Assembly (NCBI GenBank): GCA_001939145.1
Contig: LSRX01000536.1
Coordinates: 105,596-169,595, forward strand
Direction: 5' to 3'
Length of the DNA: 64,000 nucleotides
Origin: Symbiodinium microadriaticum
Taxonomy: Eukaryota; Sar; Dinophyceae; Suessiales; Symbiodiniaceae
Shown here: positions 24,288 to 37,700 of the stretch, piece after piece
Layout of the letters: each line of letters opens with the position of its first letter
Position numbering within the stretch: the stretch's first letter is position 1
Made by a program: the position numbers and the translations under genes
The notes under the pieces: generated by a model
Database searches by the model: none
Told to the model about the DNA's origin: nothing
What the model saw: only the letters and a program-made list of their open reading frames with translations

Positions 24288-25184
24288 TGCCCGCAGACGA
24301 GAATGCCGGCTGCAACAAGGGGCTTTTGGACCCTGAGCCTCAACAGTCTTGAGCCGGACACCCTGAAGCATTCTGTGGCTTTGATAGTAGGAGACTGTCA
24401 GGTGAGGGTCCAGGGTGCGGGGTTGAGGGTTTGGGATTGGAGGTGTTTCGTGCTTCCAGAGATGAACATGCCAGGATTCTGACCAGAAGCGTTGTGTAGG
24501 ACACCTCAAGAAAGCAGGACACACTGGGTATACCTTTCCATTTGTGAGTGTGACCTATGGTGGTGTGCTAAGCCTTGAACCCATGTTTCCGGGCCATGGA
24601 ACCCTGAACCCTACACGAAAGTCTGTAAACCCGAACCTCCTCGCACAGAGCATGAATGCCCCTCTAAATCCAACTTTGAACTTTAACCCCAAAACGAAAA
24701 TAGCTGGAAGCCGATCCACCCAAATGTCGAAAGCCCCAGGCTCGTGACTTCACTCCCAAGAACGCGGCACAAGATCAACAAACCTAAAACCTAGCCGAAG
24801 CGATAAACCATGACAAGCCCTTAGGTGAAAGCCGTACGCCCAAAATCCCAACGAAGGTTGGCCCGCACGGGAGCAGTGCGAAAGGTGCTGCGATCGAAGT
24901 TTGGGCCATCGGGGCGACCCCGAGTGCTGGGGCGATCGGAGGCGGTCGTTCTGTAGGGGCTTTGTAGGTTATTCAAGTTTGGGGGTTCAGGCTTCAGCAG
25001 CCTTGGTTTCCGTGAGGGGCTATTGGATTGAGTCAGTGTGCGCTTCAATCGCTGTGTTAGAGACACATGCGGCATCATGCGACTTTGAGCGTCTTCCTAT
25101 TGTGCAAGGCAGGAGTCGCAGAGGGACATGGCTGGAGACGCAGAGTTTGTCTTGCTAACCATGTGGCTCCTGCAAGCTCGGCAG

Positions 25185-25752
25185 GTATCTGGATGGCGTC
25201 TGGATCTACGAGCAAGGTCCACACTGGCAAGGCTGCTTACTGATGCGTTAGACATGGATGTGAAAAGCTGCGACACGACTCGAGATGGTATAGGCATCTC
25301 AACACTGCCCTTTACCTTTGCTTTCGGTCGGTTGAGGATGTGGGGATTGACCTCATGTAGGCCTGGTTGCTGTACCCATCTACGTGTGTGGGACCCGTGC
25401 AATGATGAGTGGTTGGCATGCGGACCCTTGAACCTCCAGACGACAAGCGAGTGTGTGAGTCGAAACCTCCAGACGCTTCGCCTGGCATGCGCCGCGAGTG
25501 AAGTAGAACTGTAGCGAACAATCGCAAACCTGACACCCGGATTGCCCCCCCCCTTCCTTCCAAGACCGAAATTGGCCCTCTAGTAAGTGTCTCCCACCCT
25601 GAACCCCACCCTGGGACGGAACCTGCCATGCCTGCGTGAGCGAGTGTGTGAGTCGAACCCCACCCTGAACTCTGTGAGGCTTTGAGGCCTGCTGCGGACC
25701 AGACCCTCTGCGACTGCGCCGCGGCACGGCGCTGTACCAAACGGAGGTCGAG
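25185..25752 (+). CDS. GH2 gene: N-terminal exons (start of sugar-binding fold)
   Basis: 25185-25216 reads YLDGVWIYEQ, matching the LDG-W-F strand that opens GH2 enzymes, with AG|GT at both ends. 25687-25752 reads GPDPLRLRRGTALYQTEVE, matching the segment ending in a Gly-x-x-x-Tyr strand, with AG|GC at both ends and phase 0. A possible exon between them at 25350-25413 reads RVWDPCNDEWL, where ND would match the conserved VP-x-x-x-ND segment, but its phase does not join. The start codon was not found. A 128-codon ATG frame (25128-25514) overlaps these exons in other frames. Confidence 0.55.
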
Positions 25753-28700
25753 GCAAAGCTGTGATTCTTCGGGCAGTGAGACTACGAGTCTGGGGCAAGG
25801 TACAGCAGTTGAATGGCATCTTGCGAGATGTCTTACTGGGAAGGTACAGCCACAGCTTCGGCTCTAACTGGCCTGGAAAATCTAGGCAGGCAGGTTCCTG
25901 GAGCCGAATTCGTTCAAAGGCCGCAAGGAGATCGTCAGCATTTCCTTCACACCAGATCCGCACTCCTGACCCTGCACCCCGAAACGCCCACACCCCAGAT
26001 CTAAAAGGGTTGAGGGTTTGGATTCCCTAAGCACTGAACCGCCGAAGGCCGCGCCGAACACAGCTGCCATCCTGCATTTCGGCGCCTGCACCAACCGCTG
26101 CCTCGTCCGCGTGGACGGTTCCCTGTGCACGAATCAGGGCGGTTCGGGTTTACGGAGTTTGGGCTTCCGGTTTTGTGGGGCTTCATGGTTAAGGGGGCCT
26201 GGATTCCAGGGTTCAGGGAAGAGCGGGGTTACAGCAGGTGCTGTAGCATGCTGTACATTTAGCAAGCAGTGCGAACCCTCATGGCAAAAAGACAAAGAAC
26301 TCAGCTGAGCACGCCTGAATTACGTCACTCCGGCAACCTGATGAGCTTCCAATTCATATAACGGTTCAGGGTTTAGGTCGGGTGTTCGCAGTTACATGTA
26401 GCAGACTCTGCCCAACACAATGCCGGGACCATTTGCTATGACACCCTGAACCCTGTTTGTGTGCAGAGTACACTGAGACTCTTGAATACTTGTCCGGATT
26501 GTTCTGGCAGAGTACGTGGGGCCAGTGAAGCAGCTCCAGCCATGAGGTGAGCTCCTTGCGGACCACGCTGGCCTCTCGCCGTTTGAGGTGGAGGCCGGTT
26601 TCAATAATGGACAGGACAGTCCGGCTCGCGTTCAGATAGTACACTTCCTGCGGGCTTAGGGTCTGACCAGAGCTGCTCGCTGTGCAGCAAGCTGCTACCT
26701 GCTACACCCCGAGCCTATCGACGCTGAAGGTGCCTCCCAGCGTCGAGGGGCGGCGGAGGATCCTGGTTATTGCAGACAACAGCTTCAACATGACAACCCA
26801 CCCGGCCACCTGAGCTGCTTTATTTGCAGATTGCAGGCTTTTCAATCTCAGGCCACGGCTTGTGCCCGGCTAAAGTGCGCTCTGTCCTGTGGAGCCTCAT
26901 GCCAGAACTGTCGAGGTCCATCAGCCGAAGTACGACTGGTACCAGGCCGGGAGAGCAGTTATTTTACGATGCAGAGAGGGTTTAGACCCAAAGCTAGATT
27001 TGGCAATGGCCTTTTATGGTGGGGCGGATATAGCTTTGGACTTATTTTCATGGCCTTGTCACAATGACATGAAGCCGCCCTAAACCCTCAGACCCTGAAG
27101 CCTTCAAGCACAAAACCTAAGACCTGCCCCCCAAGCCCTCTCTGGCTATGTAGACCTTCGCCTCAGGCTGGTGGTCTGATCCGCAGCGTGCAGTTTCACG
27201 CGCTGAGAGGTCCGGAGAATTTGCAGTTCTGGGTCGGGCGGGTTCACGGGTTTAGTTTGGGGGCTTGTCGTTTGGGGTTGAGAGTTTAGGCTTCAATCTA
27301 GGGGTTTAGGGTTGAGAGTAGTTATGGCTTAGGGGGCTACAAGTAGGGTCTAGGCTCCTAAGTTCAAGTTCAGGGTCCACGGCCCATGGGACTTTGAAGG
27401 GTGTCGGTGGGTTGGAGAGCTTGATGCATTCGGGCCATCGGGCATCAACCCGAAACCCTAATCCCTAAACCCCGGCTTGTCCGAGTGGTGAGAGCATAAA
27501 CCCTAAACCGTAATCCCTAAACAATTGAAAAGGCTCCAACGAATCTGAGGGTTCACCCCCCCTGGTGATGTGTCACTGGTGGTTTTGGAGCTTGCAGTTG
27601 GTGCTCGAGCTTGTCGTCTTGATGCTGGAGCTTGGCAGTTTGGGCGTGTGAGTCGGAGCCGTCTGTGTGTTGCCAAAGTCACAGAGGATGATCCTCCGGT
27701 ATCAAGCTCAACAGGACTGACATCGTTGATGAAAACTTTGTCTGTCTTCTTTCCCCGACTGATGCTGTGACGCTGGTGCTCGAGCTTGTCGTCTTGATGC
27801 TGGAGCTTGGCAGTTTGGGCGTGTGTGTCGGAGCCGTCTGTGTGTTGCCAAAGTCACAGAGGATGATCCTCCAGTATCAAGCTCAACAGGACTGACATCG
27901 TTGATGAAAACTTTGTCTGTCTTCTTTCCCCGACTGATGCTGTGACGCTGGTGCTCGAGCTTGTCGTCTTGATGCTGGAGCTTGGCAGTTTGGGCGTGTG
28001 TGTCGGAGCCGTCTGTGTGTTGCCAAAGTCACAGAGGATGATCCTCCAGTATCAAGCTCAACAGGACTGACATCGTTGATGAAAACTTTGTCTGTCTTCT
28101 TTCCCCGACTGATGCTGTGACGCTGGTGCTCGAGCTTGTCGTCTTGATGCTGGAGCTTGGCAGTTTGGGCGTGTGTGTCGGAGCCGTCTGTGTGTTGCCA
28201 AAGTCACAGAGGATGATCCTCCAGTATCAAGCTCAACAGGACTGACATCGTTGATGAAAACTTTGTCTGTCTTCTTTCCCCGACTGATGCTGTGACGCTG
28301 GTGCTCGAGCTTGTCGTCTTGATGCTGGAGCTTGGCAGTTTGGGCGTGTGTGTCGGAGCCGTCTGTGTGTTGCCAAAGTCACAGAGGATGATCCTCCAGT
28401 ATCAAGCTCAACAGGACTGACATCGTTGATGAAAACTTTGTCTGTCTTCTTTCCCCGACTGATGCTGTGACGCTGGTGCTCGAGCTTGTCGTCTTGATGC
28501 TGGAGCTTGGCAGTTTGGGCGTGTGTGTCGGAGCCGTCTGTGTGTTGCCAAAGTCACAGAGGATGATCCTCCAGTATCAAGCTCAACAGGACTGACATCG
28601 TTGATGAAAACTTTGTCTGTCTTCTTTCCCCGACTGATGCTGTGACGCTGGTGCTCGAGCTTGTCGTCTTGATGCTGGAGCTTGGCAGTTTGGGCGTGTG

Positions 28701-31700
28701 TGTCGGAGCCGTCTGTGTGTTGCCAAAGTCACAGAGGATGATCCTCCAGTATCAAGCTCAACAGGACTGACATCGTTGATGAAAACTTTGTCTGTCTTCT
28801 TTCCCCGACTGATGCTGTGACGCTGGTGCTCGAGCTTGTCGTCTTGATGCTGGAGCTTGGCAGTTTGGGCGTGTGTGTCGGAGCCGTCTGTGTGTTGCCA
28901 AAGTCACAGAGGATGATCCTCCAGTATCAAGCTCAACAGGACTGACATCGTTGATGAAAACTTTGTCTGTCTTCTTTCCCCGACTGATGCTGTGACGCTG
29001 GTGCTCGAGCTTGTCGTCTTGATGCTGGAGCTTGGCAGTTTGGGCGTGTGTGTCGGAGCCGTCTGTGTGTTGCCAAAGTCACAGAGGATGATCCTCCAGT
29101 ATCAAGCTCAACAGGACTGACATCGTTGATGAAAACTTTGTCTGTCTTCTTTCCCCGACTGATGCTGTGACGCTGGTGCTCGAGCTTGTCGTCTTGATGC
29201 TGGAGCTTGGCAGTTTGGGCGTGTGTGTCGGAGCCGTCTGTGTGTTGCCAAAGTCACAGAGGATGATCCTCCAGTATCAAGCTCAACAGGACTGACATCG
29301 TTGATGAAAACTTTGTCTGTCTTCTTTCCCCGACTGATGCTGTGACGCTGGTGCTCGAGCTTGTCGTCTTGATGCTGGAGCTTGGCAGTTTGGGCGTGTG
29401 TGTCGGAGCCGTCTGTGTGTTGCCAAAGTCACAGAGGATGATCCTCCAGTATCCAGCTCAACAGGACTGACATCGTTGATGAGAACTTTGTCTGTCTTCT
29501 TTCCCCGACTGATGCTGTGACTCCAGAATCTTAAGACCCTCTCAGACCTTAATCAGGGATTAGACGTTTAGGTTTTGAGGGTGCAAGGGATGAGGGCTTT
29601 AGGTTAAAACGCGAAAAAACACCTTTTTGGATATTTCCATTTTTAAACATCCGCCTTGACAAGCAGGGCCAGATCCGCTGTACATTGCTTCCGTGGGCTC
29701 CTCGGCCTCGAGAGCTGGTTCATAGACGTAGTAGTCGAGTTGAGTAGCCTTTACTGTACTGTAACTGTTTAGGGTTTAGGGTTTAGGGTTTAGGGTTTAG
29801 GGTTTAGGGCACCTTTACTGTAACCGTTTTGGGGGAGTACAAGAGGGCTGCCAAAAGGGTTCTGAGTAGTAGGGTAGGCCACCTGTAAGTTTTTCTGGGG
29901 TACTGTCATCCCAATATAAATCCCAAAGGTTGACCCGTAGTTCCCAAAGGATACTAGGCAGGCAAGCAGGTCGTTGAGGGCAGGAAGGTTACGGGCTTTG
30001 GGCTCCGACATATTATAGGCCTTCTGAGGGTAGCTTGAGCGTAGAGTGAGGTATGATCCCACAAGGCTGGGCGTGACCTTCTCTGTCTAGTCGGGCTTGC
30101 AGAACGGCCGAGCAGTTTAGAGTCAGATGTATGGAGAAGAGTGGATCGGCCCAGGCATTTGGCCACGCTCGCAGGCAGAGGTGGATGTCGAGCTGCAGGT
30201 GGCGTTGTTTATCGGCAAAAGAATTTTGGGGCTTTCTGGTCTGACCGTGCCCGGATTCACTCGAGCCGTTAATTAAGGTCCAGCCTGTTATCCCTCCAGA
30301 CAGTGAGCGTCTTTCGCGCAACTGCTGTTGAGTGCTTGGCAAGGCCTGATGCTTGCTTGGCAGTTGAACCGGAAAGAGATTAAACCACCTTGCACTCCCA
30401 AACCTAAGCCTTCAATCCTGCGGAGAAGCCAAGCGGGAGCCAAAAATCCTGCGCAGAGCCGGCAGCCTGAACTTTTGAAATCTAAAAGCCCTCTGCCAGA
30501 GGCGTCTCCGGCTGCAGCCAAGAAGACAGACCTTGTCTTCCGCTTCCGCTTCGATGACGACAGCCGCTGCAAGGAGGTGTCCGGTCATGCCATGTTTTTA
30601 GAGGTGTTCGCTTTTGGGGGTCTCTGAGGGCTAGCAGTGTGTTTGAGGGTTTCGCTTTTGGGATGGGTCTAGGGAATGAGGCCCAAAGTTTCGAGGGCTT
30701 GAAGCTTTAGCAGCGCTTTGGGGCTTTTGTAGGGCTTGGGCCCTTGTCAACTTTTGTGTTTGGGAGTTCTCCGAAAGGTACCACAGCGCGACAGATTATG
30801 CGGCTTGGGGCGTAGGGTTTAGGCGCATCACGCCCCTCGCCTCGGTGACAGCTAACCATTTCCAATCAGGCGGCCAGCTGGGAGCTGCTTGCCGGCGCGT
30901 CGATGCGGCTTCGGGTCCCGGAGGCCCTGCAGCCGAAAATCGGAACCCATGCGACCAAGCCCCCGCTGTTCTAGGATCCTCGTCCTAGTTCAAGGTCTCA
31001 GGTCTGTGCATATCTGCCTATAGCTCAACCTGATGATCTCCACTGCTAGAGTGTTGTATTGTATGACGGCCGTGCACGATGCACCGCTAAACTACAGACC
31101 CTAAGCGGCCATGTGTCAGGCCAGTGTGTGGCACACAACCACGCCCTCCTTGCACCGCCTTTCTGTGGCATTGTTCCGGGAAGAAGAGATGCTGGCTGGA
31201 ACCTCAGCTCTCTGACAGTTTGTTGGGAGGGTTGCGAGCTGGAGGGGGGAGCCCAGAATCCCGCACTCCAAACACCGGCGCTCCCCAAAAACCTGCCGAG
31301 GACTGCTACTGTGCTCGCTTCGGACTTCGGACCGTGGGGACACGAAGCTTGGTCTGCGGAGTCACAGAGCAGGCTTTAATTAGGCTGTACAAACCTCGTT
31401 CGGGGTGGGGCTTCCGGGTTCGTAGTCTCAGTGTTCAGGGTTTACAACCTCTGTTCGAGGTGGTTGATTCATTGATTGATGTGGCATCTTGAGGGCTTCG
31501 ACATATGAGTTTGTGTTCCAGTAGTGACGCGGGTTACAACTGCTTTGGCAGGAAGTGACTGCTATGAGAGTATGGTAGCTTAGTGCTGCTGTTGCTGGTG
31601 TGTTCTTCTTGTTGTTTCTAGTATCCCGGTTAGCATTGGGACATTCCCTGTTGCTACTGATGACAACAACTAGTACGGACAGTCCGTTACCCTCTTCCTC

Positions 31701-34700
31701 TGGAGACGTTTGCCACTGCTGTTCGTAGTACTTGCTGCGAACCTGTTGCAACCATTGCTATAGTTTACAGTTGTGATGTTTCTCCAAGTCTCGTCAACGC
31801 TTCAAGGGCTTCTTTAAACTACAACTTCACAACCCCAAGCCTCACCGCGCCACACTTCCAAACCCGGATTGCGCCTATGCTGGAACACGCGCGTCTCGGA
31901 AAGAATCAGCGGCTTCACCTCGGTGAGCCCTCGGCTCGACCCTGACTTAAGCTCAAGTTCCAAATCCCAGATCCTGAATCCTGCATCCAACCCCAAATCC
32001 TCGGCAGTCTCTGAAAGCGACTCAGGCGGGGACCAGCTCCTTCTCAACGGTTCGCCCCTGAAGCTTCTGGGCTTCAACCGCCATGACATGGTCGACAGCC
32101 CGGCATCTCCGGCCTGGTTTCGGGCACTTGAGGCCTTCCTCGGCCGTCGCAGGGTTCAGTGGCCCCTGGGCATCTAAGGGCATTTCACCTCATCATTTCA
32201 GAAGTGGCAACAGCCCGAGGCATTATTAATCATTGTTCTTTCTCCCGATTAGGATTTAGGCTTTCCCCGAAAGCTGACTCGGCCTACAGTTAACCCACCC
32301 CCCAATCATCACACTCATCATCATAAGGGCCTTGAGGCTTGGAGGGTGAAGCTTCCCAAAGAAGCCGAGCCAGGTGGTCACATACGACCAGCTGCTGACA
32401 GACGTCTTGCTGCTGTGCCGCGGCCATATTGCAAGACCTGAGGCCCCAATTGCCTGGATCCTTCGGAAGCTCTGAGACCTAAATCTCGGATGCCAAACCC
32501 TGAAATCCAAATCCAAAGCCCTGGAAGCTAATGGCCAAGTCTTGGGCCACAAGCAAACTTCTGTTGCTCAGTATCCTGCTTTGATGCTGGACCGGGCCTT
32601 CTGCAGCCCAGGAAAGACCTTGGGGCCAACTTCATCCGAGGGGCGCACTATCCGCAGGAGCTTCGCGGTTTCGGACTTGGGGTGTGCCGCAGCGGCGTAG
32701 CGTTATCCAGCCTCACCCGCCAAGCCATGGAAGAGCCAGGATTTTGCAAACACACTTGCACGGGTGGCCGGCCTGTTCCTCCTTGCAGTTCTTGGCCCTT
32801 TCATTGTCATCCGTTTCATTGCTCTTTTCATGTGTCAACACTGGTTTCCGTTCTTCCCTTGGGCAGAGGACCAGCGTTTCTTGGACCTTTGCGACGAGCA
32901 GGGCTTGCTTGTCTGGGAGGCCGCAGATGTCTTGAGGAGATGTTTCCTGCAGCTCCCTTAGCGGCTCCGCCCCCAGAACAGCGTTTTTTTGCCTAGCTGC
33001 ATACTCCACCCAGTAAACCCCGATAGCCTCACGAACCAAAGCGCGACGCACCTAACTCCTGCAGCCCAAACCCAAGCCCAGCAATCTTAAGCCCTAGCAA
33101 CCATCCCTTTACGCGAGAAGCCCAGTAGATGCCCAACGTCCTAAGGATAATGCTAAGCCCAAAATCTGCTGAAAGCCGTGGAGGAAGTCTTGGGATGGCA
33201 GAACACTGTGTCGGACTTTTCGGATCCCACCTTCATGGCCCAGAGCCTCCGTCGCGCGGCGAGACTCAGCGAGACGGTTTGTTGTTTTCGCTTTTTTGGT
33301 CTAGAGACCAGTGGGCATTTCGGATTGGGATGTCTGATGTTGGGTGTTTAGGGCTTGGCAGCTTCAAATTTACGGTTCAGAGTGTAGGATGCAAGGAGGC
33401 CTCTTCGTGATTAGATACTCTTCAGGGTCTTCGTGGCTTTGTGCGTGTTTCGGGTTTGCGTGTTAAAGTTTTTCGGTGTTAATGATTCGGTTGAGGCCTT
33501 CCATGTCACAGGAAAGGGGTTTTGGTGGCCTTAGGGTTGAGGTGTCAGGTCCAGCCCTGGCATCTCGCAGTGTGAGTGCTGAAGCGAGTCTGGAGTCGTC
33601 ATCTTGCAAAATCTAGGGAAGCTATAGTAACTATAGTAACGCAATAGCTCTAGTAATAATCGATATGTGGCATAGACCTCAGAGCCCACGCGCACAAGTT
33701 ACAGTAATAGCCATAGCGGCCTGATCTTGCGCATCATTGAGGCACAATGTGAGCCGGCGAGGAAGGTTTATTCAGCGCTTAGGTCGGTATCTAGGCTCAG
33801 CAGCAGCTAAGGGGGGTGTCTAAGCCTGATGGCATTTAGGATTCTGTTTCCCCGTCCCAAGAGTTGCTATAATAATTTACTACAAAGTGCAGTCACGCCC
33901 AAGTCTTCGCAGTATTGGGGATACCGCGCTTTGGGGAATTCTTGGATTGGGGGGTTCGAGGACTGAGTCCCCGAGCAAGTGTTGACTTGGAGTTGTCTGA
34001 GGGTTTGAATTCAGGGTTTGAGGGTTTAGGAATCATGAAACTCTCTTGTCTTCCATATTATACATACATATATATATATATACACATATTGATTTCTTTG
34101 TTTTTCTTTGTTTTTATGTGTACTATAGTCCTAGCCCTATGCTGATTACTTAAGGCCCCCCTATTTCCGAGCTTCCGGTTTCTTGGTGTTTTCAGGCATG
34201 GCCGAAGAGATGGCCCGGGCGTCGGCGAACCATCCGTCTGCTGCTGAGCTGAAGTTTCATGGCACAGATGCTTCGACTGGCACCCCATATTGAAGATGAT
34301 TGAGAGAAAGTTTAGGGGCTTTGGGTTCAGGGCTTAGCGGAAAGCTTTCTTCATGTCGTGGTTGAAGGTTAGCGAGATAAGCACGAGTTGCCGGGCGAAG
34401 CTGCCATGCTTACATGATTACATGCATCGTGTCGTTCGAGCTGCATGGCTCCCTGCAGACGCATAAAGATTCAAAGCGTTGAGCGTCCGATATGACATGT
34501 TCCGAAATGATTAGCTATCGCATTGCTTTTCTACCTTTACTGCATCATCCAAGTCTCATGAGGGGAAAGCTGGCCGAGGTGATTTTCTACGGCTTCTTCA
34601 ACGAGGGTGACTCTTGGACCAAATCCTACTTCAAGGTTTGTTCGGTCATGCAGTATTTGATGGGAGCCATAGGGAGCAAGGACCATTGTTGCAATCACTG

Positions 34701-37700
34701 TCACCACAGAATCAGAGTGGTATGATGACTCAAAAGGAAGTGCGCAACAGAGAGGACTTAACAATCAGTTAAACTATCCTTATCCCACGGTCGGTTATGT
34801 GGGTATGCTATAGTTATAGTATCCCTCAGCACCCTATGCAAGATCTCAAAGCCCCATATTTGCGGAACTCTAAACCCTAAACCCCTACCACTGGGTTCGG
34901 GGTTCCAGGAGTCCTTCGACGAAGGAGAGGCGACGACTTGGGCCTACGAGTCCATGGCAGCGCAGCTGCGGAGGCCGGGCTCTGTGATTGTTATTTCAGA
35001 CTCCCGGTGGAGACTTCCCCGTCTTTCAGGGCCTTGATCTCAGGATGCTTGTTGCAAGTCTTGTTTTTTCCGAGGAGGGTCTATTCATCAGGGGGGTTTA
35101 AGCTCGGTCGTTTAGAGGGCTCGCATGCAGCTCAATTTGCATCTGAGGTTTGGGAGCTGTAGATTCGTTGCGGTGCTGGGTTTTTGGAATAACCGCATGG
35201 GGTTGGTTCGGGCTGAGTGTGAAGAGTTTGGACAGCAGTGCAGACTGTAGGCTTTCAGGGTTTTGGGGTTTAGGGTTTAGGGGACTCCTAAACTCTAAAA
35301 TCCTAAACCCGAAAACCCTGAACCCTAAAACTCTCACCCGGAGGCAAAAAAAACTCTCACCCCTAACCCTCCAGGAGCGTAGTCGACCCCTTATTTTCGG
35401 TGTCTCAGGCACAGCGGCCAGAGTCGCTTGATCAGCTACGGGTCCAACCATGCCGGGGAGGCTTTGGCAAAGGGGACTTGACTTGCTTAAGGTGCAGTTT
35501 TAAGGACAGGGCGCACTTCGGAGAGAAGGATCAGGTGTTGAATCCTTGCAGGTAAGGACTTGGTCTCTTTGAAGAGGGCTTGGGGAGTTAGACTCTGGCA
35601 AACGGGAGCGGAGGTCGACAGTGGTGTCCCGAGCCCCAGAAGTCTCAGCCAGTTCGGCTTGAATGATGTGGGGTTTTGAGCTTCGACATGTGAAGCCTCG
35701 AACCACCGTGGGGACCAGGACCAGCAGCTGGGATCTGTGGATGTCTACGCATTCCACTTGTGCCATGAGCTGGATTATATGGCTTGCGAATGTGTAAAGG
35801 CATGAGAGATGTACGGAGTCGGAAATGCACGTTAAGCACTTCAACGTGCAGTTAGTCAAAGGTGAGAAAGGCTTTGAACTTTTGGACTTGATTTGCCTCG
35901 TGCACTTCCCTTTGACACTTGCAGCGGTGGGTACTTCGACCTCATGGATGAGGTCCTCCTCCTCCTTTTCCTCCTGCTCCCGCTCACCATGATCACACCC
36001 TCCCCCCACCACCATCGCCAACATCATCACATCATCAGAATCGTGTCTGTTTTTTCACGGTTTCTCGAGCTGAGGTATCTGGCGTGGTATCCGACAACGC
36101 GGCCAGTCGACAAGCAGGTTTGCTGGCCTTTTGATTCTAGTGAGGCGTTCACGGTTGAAGCAATTATGGGATTCTTGACCGTTATACTGGCTGCACAAAG
36201 GCGTACAACAAAGCTGTCGGCTGTTTTGTATGGGGACATTATGGGGAGATAGCTCAAGAGTCAGCTGAGCGGCACCTACCAGCATTACGAACCGTCCAAG
36301 CAAAGAGCATCAAAGCCCCACACCGCCAGGAGGTCGACGAGATCCCGAGCATCTGGGAGCAGGTAAGGCTCTGGGCGCTGCAGGCCCTCCCAGAAAGATG
36401 TTTGCAGTTCTTCTCTTGTAGGGAGTGTTCAGAAGGGGTTCCTGGCTACGGCCTCAGAGCTCCAGGAAATTCGGATTGGCTGTTAGAGTCAGAGTTCTTG
36501 CAGGATGCAGGGTTCCAGCTTCACGGCTCTACGGTCTCGTGCGCTGGGCACAACAAGAGGCTGTTCTTATGAAGCCAAGTGATCTCAATGCCAAGCCGAG
36601 AGCCACTTCAATGCCTGAGACGCTGTCGGCCTGCCCGATGCAGCCATGAAGCCTCTCCAAAGCAGAAGCATCCTCCCGGACGCTGAGCCCACAACTCCTA
36701 GACCCCAGAACCCCTAAGCCGCAACTCCCCAAAGCTCTGGTGCCTGGACCCACTCAGGCGGGCGAGAAGCCCATGCTTGTCACTGCTTCTCGGCAGCTGC
36801 GGGAAAGCTAAGGCCATAGTTGCATCAGGTCTCCGAAACCGGGCCATTTATTGCAGGGTCCCATGCGCAGGGAATATGTAAAGATGTATGTTGAAGCTGC
36901 TTCATGCTCCAAAGCCCTGCCAATTTCACTTGCCGCCCAACGCTCATTCCAACCGGGCAAGCCGGAAGCTCAAGTCGTGCCCGGGAGTGAGCAATGCACG
37001 TCTTCGCACTCCCTGAGCCCACCACAACAGTGAAAGTCCAAGGCTGAAGTTTGCACACGCCCCTCTCTCTCTTTTAAGCGAGAGGATCCTGAGACTTGAG
37101 ATCCGGAAACCATCGGAAACCCTAAAACTTGGATCCTTTGGGCCTGGAGCCCCCCCTTGAGCCAAGGAAGCAGGGGCCGGCGGCGTCTTCGGATTTCGGG
37201 GCCCCGTGGTGCAGAAGTGGACGGAGGAGTACCAGGCCTTGTGGGGGTGGGGTTTTGAGGCTTTGTGAGGGGTTTGGGTTTGGGGGTTTAGGGCCTTAGG
37301 CCTGTTATAGGGTGGAGTGTAAGGGAGCTTGGATGCTTTCTCAGCAGGTCGGGAGAGTTGTCAGCTTTGACGAGAATACTTGGTTTACAGGTTTTTAAAT
37401 GAGGGGGGGGGTTCATAATGGGTTTTTCAAGGTTTGTTTTGCTGGCATTGTTACGACTTTATTGCGGTGTCTGGTTTTTGTAGGAGCTGCTGCAGGGCTG
37501 TGGTAATGTCCGTGATTGGGAACCGTCGTCTTTCTCACCGAACAACCCTGCAGAGCACTCCGAGACCAGCTAGGCAGCTGCCCCTCTGTACTAGGCCCAA
37601 AGCCCCGACTCCCACAAAGCAGAGTTGAAGAGTTCTACACCCGAAGCCTCTCAGTCGTCATCTAGACAAACCCCTTCGATCCTTTCTGGTCCTTTGTCAG

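Larger units (their letters stand above)
20738..25184. other. Mostly non-coding stretch with candidate exons
   Basis: Holds two plausible exons (21262-21383 and 22087-22228) and a weaker one (23210-23287). There is a GAT/ATG microsatellite at 21806-21840, a degenerate CAT-type trinucleotide tract near 22495-22600, and a long GA run at 24204-24287. CCCTAAA words occur at 22060, 23757 and elsewhere. Minus-strand frames over 22329-22848 and 24063-24524 are products of these simple repeats. Confidence 0.5.
27233..30174 (+). other. Longest GH2 intron, carrying a tandem array
   Basis: Bounded by TGG|GTCGGG and CTCGCAG|GCAGAG. Most of it is the 11-copy 175-bp array. It also holds telomere-like words and a perfect (TTTAGGG)6 run at 29768-29809. 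Near its start lies a short insertion with 18-bp imperfect direct repeats (27453-27522). A short open frame over the first array unit (27570-27770) is probably not coding. Confidence 0.6.

Noticed and set aside
25128-25514. 128-codon ATG ORF as an independent gene
   Set aside because: Two GH2-like exons lie within it in other frames, and its last part includes a short-insertion copy with its direct repeats.
26916-26978. CS/p23-domain exon (PKYDWYQ motif)
   Set aside because: The motif resembles a CS domain, but ending the exon at 26945 joins it in phase to AGGLIRSVQ and matches GH2 in order with its neighbours.
27570-27770. 66-codon ORF at the start of the 175-bp array
   Set aside because: The frame lies mostly in the first array unit and does not continue through later units; no splice or family support.
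29768-29809. Chromosome end
   Set aside because: Only six TTTAGGG units, flanked on both sides by exons of the GH2 gene.
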